A stretch of DNA of 64,000 nucleotides from Mariniphaga sp. (GTDB lineage Bacteria; Bacteroidota; Bacteroidia; Bacteroidales; Prolixibacteraceae). Position numbers and translations under genes: made by a program. The notes beneath the pieces are model-generated. The model did no database searches and had not been told where the DNA came from. It worked only from the letters and a program-made list of their open reading frames with translations. Shown piece by piece: positions 25,874 through 32,868 of this stretch. The stretch covers positions 1-64,000 of the forward strand of contig JAHYIT010000005.1 of assembly GCA_019429205.1 (NCBI GenBank). The letters are read 5' to 3'. The stretch's first letter is position 1, and the number at the start of each line of letters is the position of its first letter.

Positions 25874-27058
25874 ATGTTTAAAAGACCTTATTTTCAGACT
25901 CTAACAAAAAGATTGAAAGAACCTAAAAAGTTCATTCAGGTGATTACCGGTCCCCGGCAGGTGGGAAAAACTACATTGGTGCACCAGGTTTTAAAAGAAA
26001 TCCAAACCCCTTCCATGTATATTTCTGCCGATGGAGTAATAAACATTGGCCCCGAATGGATTGAACAGCAATGGAACAATGCCCGGTTAAAGTTGAAAAC
26101 CAGTAATTTTTCTGAATTGATTTTTGTGATTGATGAAGTTCAGAAAATTCCCGATTGGAGTGAAATGGTCAAGGCAAACTGGGATTCGGATATGTTGAAC
26201 GGTCTTGAAATCAAATTGGTTTTGCTTGGTTCTTCACGGTTACTTATTCAAAAAGGTTTGACTGAATCGTTGGCAGGAAGATTCGAAGTGATATACACGG
26301 GACACTGGAATTTTGAGGAAATGAACCAGGCATTCGGGATCACTGAAGAACAGTTTGTTTGGTTCGGTGGATACCCTGGTGCTGCCGGTTTGATAAACGA
26401 TGAACTGCGCTGGAACGACTATATCATAAATTCACTTATTGAAACCACTATTTCGCGCGATATTCTGCTGATGGAAAACATCAACAAGCCCGCGTTACTG
26501 CGTAATTTGTTTGAATTGGGATGTTCTTATTCGGGCCAAATTCTATCCTTCACAAAAATTTTGGGGCAACTTCAGGATGCAGGAAACACCACAACGTTAT
26601 CGCATTACCTGCATTTACTTGACAGTGCCGGATTATTGTCCGGATTGCAGAAATTCACTAAAGTAAAAATTACCAAACGTTCTTCAAGTCCGAAGTTTCA
26701 GGTTCAAAACACGGCTTTTTACAGTGCATTGAGCGATTATCAGTTTTCTGACGTAGTTGGAAATGCTGAAATTTGGGGAAGACATGTTGAGTCAGCTATT
26801 GGCGCACACTTATTTAGTGCTGCAAGAGCAAACAACCTGGAATTGAGTTACTGGCGGGAAGGCAACTTTGAAGTGGATTTTATCCTTCAATACAAAAATA
26901 AAGTTGTTGGAATTGAAGTGAAAATCGGTTCTGCAAAATTCACAAAAGGAATGCAACGATTCAGTTCACATTTTAAACCACACAAAATGTACTTAATTTC
27001 GAATGAAGGATTAAACTGGAAAGGGATATTGAAGATTAATCCGGTTGATTTGTTCTAA
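25874..27058 (+). CDS. AAA+ ATPase with DUF4143 and PD-(D/E)XK-like C-terminus
   Basis: A 394-residue protein of the common but poorly understood AAA_14/DUF4143 family. Walker A is GPRQVGKTTLV, Walker B is IFVIDEVQKIPDW, and sensor-like LVLLGSSRLLIQKGLTESLAGRFE follows. The C-terminus holds YWREGNFEVDFILQYKNKVVGIEVKIG, where D and E-x-K fit a PD-(D/E)XK nuclease fold. Such genes are scattered as single units in Bacteroidota and are suspected mobile or selfish elements. It has two palindromes in its promoter region and stands between a carbohydrate cluster and housekeeping genes. The stop overlaps the convergent HAD gene by 4 nt. A second family member is at 42858. Confidence 0.9.
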   Translation: MFKRPYFQTLTKRLKEPKKFIQVITGPRQVGKTTLVHQVLKEIQTPSMYISADGVINIGPEWIEQQWNNARLKLKTSNFSELIFVIDEVQKIPDWSEMVKANWDSDMLNGLEIKLVLLGSSRLLIQKGLTESLAGRFEVIYTGHWNFEEMNQAFGITEEQFVWFGGYPGAAGLINDELRWNDYIINSLIETTISRDILLMENINKPALLRNLFELGCSYSGQILSFTKILGQLQDAGNTTTLSHYLHLLDSAGLLSGLQKFTKVKITKRSSSPKFQVQNTAFYSALSDYQFSDVVGNAEIWGRHVESAIGAHLFSAARANNLELSYWREGNFEVDFILQYKNKVVGIEVKIGSAKFTKGMQRFSSHFKPHKMYLISNEGLNWKGILKINPVDLF

Positions 27059-27735
27059 AAATCAAGCTCACCAAAATCCTCAATTATCAAATCCGCCTGG
27101 GTTTGGTCCTGCAACTCTGAGCCCGGCCCGGCAAAAGCGATACAATACATACCCGCTGCTTTGGCCGCTTTTATTCCGTTGGTGGAATCTTCAATCACCA
27201 CACATTTTTCGGGTGAAATGCCCAGCTTTTTGGCAGTCAGCAGAAAAATATCCGGTTCGGGTTTGCTGGCGCCGGCCATCTGACTGCTAACCACTGCATC
27301 AAAATATTTTTTCAACCCGGTTTTCTGCAAAATAATTTCAATCACATCGGCATAAGATGAAGAAGCTAAAGCAAGCGGAATTCCCTTTTCTTTTAGCTTT
27401 TTTATAAGTTTTCCCACCCCGGGTATCGGCTCCATTTTTTCAAATGAATTAAAGTAGGGTGTAACCAGGTTGTTGGTCATTTTCACCAACTCCTCCACCG
27501 GTTGCTGAACTCCATAGCGTTCTTTTATTAATTCCCACATGCGGTCGGTAGCTGTACCCTGGTAAGTTTGGTGTTCTTCTTCTGAAATTTCCAGTCCCAA
27601 TTGCCGGAAATTGGTTTGTTCCACTTCCACATAAAAGGGTTCGGAATTCACCAGCACGCCATCCATATCGAAAATGACGGCTTCAAAAGATGAAAGTTTT
27701 CCGGATTGTATATCTCTATTTTTCTTCCAATTCAT
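27055..27735 (-). CDS. HAD-family phosphatase, beta-phosphoglucomutase-like
   Basis: A 226-residue HAD hydrolase. Motif I is VIFDMDGVLVNSE with both Asp residues, motif II is ALASSSY, a Lys sits in GASKPEPDIF, and motif IV is VVIEDSTNGIKAAKAAGM. The helical cap between motif I and II is of the C1 type of beta-phosphoglucomutases and related sugar-phosphate phosphatases. The substrate is not evident. It overlaps the end of the DUF502 gene by 20 nt on the same strand, suggesting one operon. Two consecutive ATG codons are present; I chose the second. Confidence 0.9.
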   Translation of the reverse strand: MNWKKNRDIQSGKLSSFEAVIFDMDGVLVNSEPFYVEVEQTNFRQLGLEISEEEHQTYQGTATDRMWELIKERYGVQQPVEELVKMTNNLVTPYFNSFEKMEPIPGVGKLIKKLKEKGIPLALASSSYADVIEIILQKTGLKKYFDAVVSSQMAGASKPEPDIFLLTAKKLGISPEKCVVIEDSTNGIKAAKAAGMYCIAFAGPGSELQDQTQADLIIEDFGELDF

Positions 27736-28318
27736 CATTTTTCAAATTTTCAAATCGGGTAACTCCACCCGAAACAATAAATTTCATTACCTCTGCCGGC
27801 GACAATTTCAGGTAGTGAATTCGTTCTTTCGACACAAGATACAATTCTCCCGAAAAATTGTAGGAATGTGGAAAATACACAGCCGCCAACTCCTCGCCTT
27901 CAATCACTTTCATTGTTTCTTTTGTAACAAAACCCAGTTTCCAAAGATTATTTTCTGCATTAAAAAGCACTTTTACCGGAACGTTAAACTTTTTCTCCTT
28001 ACCCACAAATGCCGAAAAAAGGTCGTTTATGGAAGAATAGAGTAAGTTCAGCAACGGAATCCGTTTGATTAATTTTCCGGCAATTCTTTTCAATGGCTTT
28101 ATTAAAGCAGTTTGGCCAAGGAAACCCAAAAGTGTAAGCGAAAAAAACAGAATAATAATTCCGAGGCCGGGAATATTAAATCCGATAAGCGGTGAAATTT
28201 TGTCATTCAACCAGCCGTCAACCGAAACAAACAGGGAATAGAGAATGTAAATAACAATGACCACTGGCGCCACAAGTAAAACTCCCTGCAAAAAATATTG
28301 AATGATTTTTTTAAACAT
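27716..28318 (-). CDS. DUF502 family membrane protein
   Basis: A 200-residue membrane protein. It starts at MFKKIIQYFLQGVLLVAPVVIVIYILYSLFVSVDGW, with a second hydrophobic helix (IPGLGIIILFFSLTLLGFLG) and a soluble part with PLLNLLYSSINDLFSAF, the pattern of DUF502. The function is unknown. The frame extends ten codons further up, but those residues lie inside the gap and ATG 28318 gives the family N-terminus. It lies between the AlkD-like and HAD genes in what looks like one minus-strand operon (16-nt gap upstream, overlap downstream). Confidence 0.85.
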   Translation of the reverse strand: MFKKIIQYFLQGVLLVAPVVIVIYILYSLFVSVDGWLNDKISPLIGFNIPGLGIIILFFSLTLLGFLGQTALIKPLKRIAGKLIKRIPLLNLLYSSINDLFSAFVGKEKKFNVPVKVLFNAENNLWKLGFVTKETMKVIEGEELAAVYFPHSYNFSGELYLVSKERIHYLKLSPAEVMKFIVSGGVTRFENLKNDELEEK

Positions 28319-28334
28319 CGATTTTCTGTTACTA

Positions 28335-29027
28335 TTAAAATGAAACATAATCCGCAGTCAACTCATCCAGAAGGGTTTCGCCCAATTTAACCGTGTCTTC
28401 CTGCTCACACATTTGAAATATTCTTGCCAGCTCAACCGCCTGATCATTCAGCATTTTCGAACGGGTACCAAGCGCTATTACGCTGCGGTAAATCACAGCA
28501 TTTAATCGCTGGTCTTTCCCCACTATAGCCAGTTCTTCAAAAAACGGCTCAAACATTTCGTCGATGGCATTTTTTTGGGTTAGGGCCAGCCGTCCCATCA
28601 GGTGAATTCCGGTAAAACGCACCAGATGTTTTTTACCACGGCTCCATTCAATGGCTTTGGCAAATGCAAATTTGGTTTTTACCCAAAGATTGGCAGAGGC
28701 TTGTTCGGCAATTTCGCGGTTTTCAAAACTTTTGGTCCAGAAATCCATCTGTTCTTCAGTCACTTTTTCGGGTTCATCGAGCAACGTGCCCAGAATCATG
28801 GTTTCGCGCCACTGCTTGTTCCAAAGTTTCAGGGCCAACAAGTGATCTGGCTTTATTTCTTTGGCAAGTTCCCGCAATTCTACAACCGAAACGCCCCAGT
28901 TTAATTTATAATCTATTCCCTGCCGTTTCATCGAATTGGAAACATCGCCGTTTTTCCTCAACTTGACTTGCCGCAGTAAATTCTGAAAATCTTTTTCCGT
29001 TTCCGGATTATCGAGTAAAAAATTCAT
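28335..29027 (-). CDS. DNA alkylation repair protein (AlkD-like, HEAT-repeat)
   Basis: A 230-residue, all-helical protein of the AlkD/AlkC-related family: SMKRQGIDYKLNWGVSVVELRELAKEI near the N-terminus and WNKQWRETMILGTLLDEP in the middle, with repeated helix pairs to the end. AlkD-type glycosylases excise N3- and N7-alkyl purines. The diagnostic catalytic residues cannot be placed with certainty by eye, so a non-glycosylase role is possible. It heads a short minus-strand operon with the DUF502 and HAD genes. Confidence 0.8.
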   Translation of the reverse strand: MNFLLDNPETEKDFQNLLRQVKLRKNGDVSNSMKRQGIDYKLNWGVSVVELRELAKEIKPDHLLALKLWNKQWRETMILGTLLDEPEKVTEEQMDFWTKSFENREIAEQASANLWVKTKFAFAKAIEWSRGKKHLVRFTGIHLMGRLALTQKNAIDEMFEPFFEELAIVGKDQRLNAVIYRSVIALGTRSKMLNDQAVELARIFQMCEQEDTVKLGETLLDELTADYVSF

Positions 29028-29069
29028 TGAACAAAATTTGAAATTTTAATGCGAAAAGTGTGAAACTTT

Positions 29070-30374
29070 TTATGGAAAAACACTTTCTGCAAAAATAAAA
29101 ATTGCAATTATTCCCAGCGAATAAAAAAGATAATACTTTACGGGATGGTATTCCGAAAGCCGTATATTCAGGTTGCGCCTGACCACTGTTGTCAGGTAAA
29201 TTTTCTCAAACAAATAGGCAATAAATGTAGCAAACGCAATTCCGGCAATGCCCCAGTACTGCACAAACAGAAGACTTAATGAAACATTTAGCACCAGTTC
29301 AAAAAAAGCAGCAAACATAATTTGCCGGGTTTGCCTGAGCCCGTTCAATATGGTTTGCGGCATCAGCAACCTGCTGATTAAAAGCAAAAGATAAATGTTA
29401 AACACGGTTGCACTTTCGGCAAAATCCGGGTTGAAAATTACCGGGAACAATGGTTTGGAAGCCAACAATAAAACAGCAGTTAGCGGAAAAAGAAAGTGAA
29501 TAAGCCTGGCAACACTCTGTTTGAGTTTTTGCAGGTTTTCTTTCAGTTTTTCTTTTTTACCAAATTCGGGTAACATGGCGCTGCTTAGTGCATTGGCTAA
29601 AAGTGTGGCCAGAGGCAGTTCGCGCGCGCCATAACGAAAAACAGCAAAAGTGCTTTCGTCGAAATGTGAAGTAACAATAAATCCATCCACAAACTGGGCT
29701 GAACCACTAAGCAAGGTGGCAGCAACCAAAGGCATTCCCAGTTTGATGTGCTCTTTTACAAAGGATTTGGAAAACCGGATTTCAGCATAATACACAAACA
29801 TGCCCCAAAGCCAGATGTACCTTAAAACAGCAGAAACAACCAATCCGCGGATAGCCCAAATCACCGTCTGCCCCAAAATTACCGGTAACACGACTAAAAT
29901 GAACTGAACCGAAAATGAGATTACAGCATAAATTAACAGGGCCCTGTTTTTTTTCTTAACCAGATAAACATATTCCGAAAGGTTTGCAGGAACTCCAAAT
30001 ACAAGGTAAAACACCAGCAGATTCAATTCCGGTACTTGTTTGCCCTTCAATAAAAAACCGGAAAAAACCGGGTACACCAGAAAAAGTAAAATCCCCACAA
30101 GCAAACTAAAAACAGAAATCAGTACGAAAGAACTAAACAAAGCTGCACTGGATTCCTTCTGCCCTGACGACAAGGGCAATAGTGCTTTAAGGAGCCCGTT
30201 CAGCCAAAAAAAACTAACTGCCCCGGCAAGAAACACAAAGGTTTCAAATTCGCCTATTGCCGATTGCGAAAGTGTGGATTTGGCAAAAACAATTCCAATG
30301 AGGATTAACGTGCCATACCTCACCATTTGGAAAAGTTGAAAAGAAGAAACCGTATTTAGCCGATTTTTTATCAT
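29070..30374 (-). CDS. Polysaccharide flippase (oligosaccharide/lipopolysaccharide exporter)
   Basis: A 434-residue membrane protein with about 12 to 14 hydrophobic helices, of the Wzx/PST branch of the MOP superfamily. It contains few charged residues inside helices and typical segments such as LLKALLPLSSGQKESS and ALSSAMLPEFGKKEKLKE. It probably moves lipid-linked sugar units or a polysaccharide across the inner membrane. ATG 30374 is preferred to an in-frame TTG nine bases upstream. It is divergent from the AI-2E-type gene and 42 nt before the AlkD-like gene on the same strand. No sugar transferase lies nearby, so its substrate is unknown. Confidence 0.8.
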   Translation of the reverse strand: MIKNRLNTVSSFQLFQMVRYGTLILIGIVFAKSTLSQSAIGEFETFVFLAGAVSFFWLNGLLKALLPLSSGQKESSAALFSSFVLISVFSLLVGILLFLVYPVFSGFLLKGKQVPELNLLVFYLVFGVPANLSEYVYLVKKKNRALLIYAVISFSVQFILVVLPVILGQTVIWAIRGLVVSAVLRYIWLWGMFVYYAEIRFSKSFVKEHIKLGMPLVAATLLSGSAQFVDGFIVTSHFDESTFAVFRYGARELPLATLLANALSSAMLPEFGKKEKLKENLQKLKQSVARLIHFLFPLTAVLLLASKPLFPVIFNPDFAESATVFNIYLLLLISRLLMPQTILNGLRQTRQIMFAAFFELVLNVSLSLLFVQYWGIAGIAFATFIAYLFEKIYLTTVVRRNLNIRLSEYHPVKYYLFYSLGIIAIFIFAESVFP

Positions 30375-30417
30375 TTTTTGCAATGGCTTAAAAGTATAAA
30401 AATTCTGGTTTTTAATT

Positions 30418-30425
30418 TATATTTG
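30418..30425 (+). promoter_or_regulatory. -7 box of the AI-2E-type gene promoter
   Basis: TATATTTG at 30418-30425 is a perfect TAnnTTTG -7 element in the 65-nt divergent gap. A good TTTG -33 element at the right distance was not found. Transcription would begin only about 8 nt before ATG 30440, giving an almost leaderless mRNA. Confidence 0.35.
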
Positions 30426-30439
30426 CTCAAAACGTTTAA

Positions 30440-31567
30440 ATGGTGCAATTAAAAGGCTGGGCCCGAAATATTCTCCTTATTGCCGGTGGAATTTTCCTCA
30501 TATTCCTGCTTTGGTACTTTAGTGCCATTGTTTCTTATGTTATCATTTCAGTTGTTCTTTCATTTATAGGCAGACCTTTGGTCAGGTGGCTTTCTATTAT
30601 AAAATATAAGAGATTCCGCATTCCATCCGGAGTTGCGGCCTTTATCACCCTCCTCACCCTCTGGGTTGTATTCATTTCATTTTTTCGCTTTATCATCCCA
30701 CTTCTGGTAAAAGAGCTGGCAACCTTATCGGAGATTGACCTCGAGGCATTTTTAAATTCCATTGAGGAACCGTTGTCGCAATTGATGAAAATGTCAGGAA
30801 ATGAACCACTTTTGGTTGAAGACAAAACTTTCTACGACATTTTAGTTGAACAGCTTACCGCCAAAATCAATTTTTCGCAACTTCCAAATATATTTGCTTT
30901 TGTGGCAGGAACCATCGGTGAACTTTTCATCGGGTTCTTTTCCGTTTCATTTATTACTTTCTTCTTTTTGAAAGAAAAAAGTATGGTGCGCGAAGGGATT
31001 TTATTAATCGTTCCAACCGAACTGGAAGAAAAAGTTTCACACATTCTCGACTCTATATCGTACCTGCTGAGACGCTATTTTGTTGGAATTATTCTTGAAG
31101 TTTTTATGGTTATGCTGCTCGATACGGTGGGGCTAACGCTAATCGGGTTAAATTTTAACCATGCAGTAATCATCGGCTTTTTATGCGGATTGTTTAATGT
31201 AATTCCATACCTGGGCCCGTGGATGGGTGCTGTTTTAGGTTTGCTCCTTGGTGCAGCCCTGAACATAAATGCAGATTTTATGAGTGAAACACTTCCACTG
31301 CTCGGACTCATGACTATTGTTTTTATTTCGGTCCAGATTATTGATAATGTGCTGTTTCAGCCATTAATTTATTCAAGTAGTGTTAAGGCACATCCGCTCG
31401 AAATATTTTTAGTTATAATTGCAGCCGGAAGTTTAGCAGGAATTTTGGGTATGTTTCTGGCTATTCCAACTTATACAATAGTTAGGGTAATTGCCAAAGA
31501 GTTTTTTGTGAATATGAAGCTTGTAAGGAAGCTTACTGAAAACCTGGAACAACAGGAAAAAAATTAA
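30440..31567 (+). CDS. AI-2E family transporter
   Basis: A 375-residue inner-membrane protein with the AI-2E/UPF0118 pattern. A helical N-terminal pair (NILLIAGGIFLIFLLWYFSAIVSYVIISVVLSFIG) comes first, then a soluble loop, then the family core GFLCGLFNVIPYLGPWMGAVLGLL with the conserved N-x-I-P-Y-x-G-P, and DNVLFQPLIYSSSVKAHPLEIFLVIIAAG near the end. Members are reported to export autoinducer-2 or Na+/H+; the name should not be taken as proof of quorum signalling. It is monocistronic, with about 100 nt to the act operon. Confidence 0.9.
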   Translation: MVQLKGWARNILLIAGGIFLIFLLWYFSAIVSYVIISVVLSFIGRPLVRWLSIIKYKRFRIPSGVAAFITLLTLWVVFISFFRFIIPLLVKELATLSEIDLEAFLNSIEEPLSQLMKMSGNEPLLVEDKTFYDILVEQLTAKINFSQLPNIFAFVAGTIGELFIGFFSVSFITFFFLKEKSMVREGILLIVPTELEEKVSHILDSISYLLRRYFVGIILEVFMVMLLDTVGLTLIGLNFNHAVIIGFLCGLFNVIPYLGPWMGAVLGLLLGAALNINADFMSETLPLLGLMTIVFISVQIIDNVLFQPLIYSSSVKAHPLEIFLVIIAAGSLAGILGMFLAIPTYTIVRVIAKEFFVNMKLVRKLTENLEQQEKN

Positions 31568-31671
31568 AAAGCAATATTTTTTCTGTATATTAGGAACCTT
31601 TAAAGTTGAATTTTGTTAGGTATTATATTGAAAAAAACAAGCATAATTGTTATCATACTAAACTGATCAGA

Positions 31672-32826
31672 ATGAAAAGATATTTCGATGTTGACGGAGG
31701 CAAATTTTTAATCCGGTTTACTATTTTTGTTTTTTCTTTCTTCTTATTTCATCCATTAATAATATTGGCAGAAACATCTGAAACGGTTGTTACAGGGGGA
31801 CTTTCCAAACAAGACATCAATCGGGGAAAACGCTTTTTTATGGGACTACTACCTTTTGAAAGGAACCATGAATCATGTGTTTCCTGCCACTACATAAATG
31901 CCCCGGATACTTTAAACTGGAATCCATCGGCAATGGACATTGCGTTAAAATTCGCAGGAAAAGACACCGCAGCTTTCCGTCAGGTGGTTATGGAACCATC
32001 AGGAAGGGTGATGACGGCTTCGCATGTTAATTTCGACATTAGCAATGAAGATTTGCACACTATAAAAGTTTACCTCGACCACCTGGCAGTTACCGGGCCC
32101 GGCATGCAAAAACCAAGTATTAATCGTTTGCTGTTGTTCCTGTTGTTAGGAGTTTTAATCACGTGGGCGCTGCTCGACCTGATTTTCTTTAAAAAAGTAA
32201 AGTACAAATTTATTCCTGTACTCATTTTTATCGGGGCGTTTGGCTACCAGCTCAGCATGTTGTATGAAGAAGCGGTGAAACTTGGCAGAAGCCAGTATTA
32301 CCAGCCCGACCAGCCCATAAAATTTTCGCACAAGGTACACGCCACCGACAATCAGATTGACTGTATGTATTGTCACCACACGGCACCCGAATCGAAAACA
32401 GCCAATATTCCTTCCACTGAATTATGTATGAATTGCCACATTGTGGTGCGCGAAGGAACACATTCAGGCCGGTTCGAAATTGATAAACTGGTGCAGGCTC
32501 ATGATGAAGGGCGTTCTGTGGAATGGGTTCGCATTCACCATCTTCCCGACCATGTTTTCTTTTCGCATGCCCAGCATGTTGGCGTCGGAAAACTCGATTG
32601 CGCACAATGCCATGGCGAAGTGGAACAAATGCATATAGTACGGCAGGTTAACGACCTTTCCATGGGTTGGTGTTTGGAGTGCCATCGTGAAACACAAGTA
32701 GATTTTGTTGACAACGATTATTATAAAACATTTGAAGCATTGCATAAAGAACTGGCAAGCGGGAAAAAAGATTCCATTGTTGCCGCCGACATTGGCGCCA
32801 ACGATTGTGCAAAATGTCACTACTAA
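31672..32826 (+). CDS. actA: Alternative complex III subunit ActA, multiheme cytochrome c
   Basis: A 384-residue membrane-anchored cytochrome with six CxxCH heme motifs: CVSCH, CMYCH, CMNCH, CAQCH, CLECH and CAKCH. A signal-like helix is followed by a domain of about 100 residues with the first heme, two membrane helices (RLLLFLLLGVLITWALLDLIFF and FIPVLIFIGAFGYQLSMLY), then the five-heme domain that is standard for ActA. The six-heme layout is therefore an ordinary pentaheme ActA with a monoheme cytochrome domain fused in front. It receives electrons from ActB and passes them on. ATG 31672 is chosen over a TTG at 31606 because it gives a standard signal N-terminus. It begins the act operon. 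Confidence 0.9.
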   Translation: MKRYFDVDGGKFLIRFTIFVFSFFLFHPLIILAETSETVVTGGLSKQDINRGKRFFMGLLPFERNHESCVSCHYINAPDTLNWNPSAMDIALKFAGKDTAAFRQVVMEPSGRVMTASHVNFDISNEDLHTIKVYLDHLAVTGPGMQKPSINRLLLFLLLGVLITWALLDLIFFKKVKYKFIPVLIFIGAFGYQLSMLYEEAVKLGRSQYYQPDQPIKFSHKVHATDNQIDCMYCHHTAPESKTANIPSTELCMNCHIVVREGTHSGRFEIDKLVQAHDEGRSVEWVRIHHLPDHVFFSHAQHVGVGKLDCAQCHGEVEQMHIVRQVNDLSMGWCLECHRETQVDFVDNDYYKTFEALHKELASGKKDSIVAADIGANDCAKCHY

Positions 32827-32868
32827 TTTTAAATGAGTTAATTCTGTCACGGTTCAAAATATAAACTG

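Noticed and set aside
25874-27058. Transposase identity for the DUF4143 gene
   Set aside because: It has AAA+ motifs and no DDE or serine/tyrosine recombinase site; the upstream palindromes are not repeated downstream, so they are not terminal inverted repeats.
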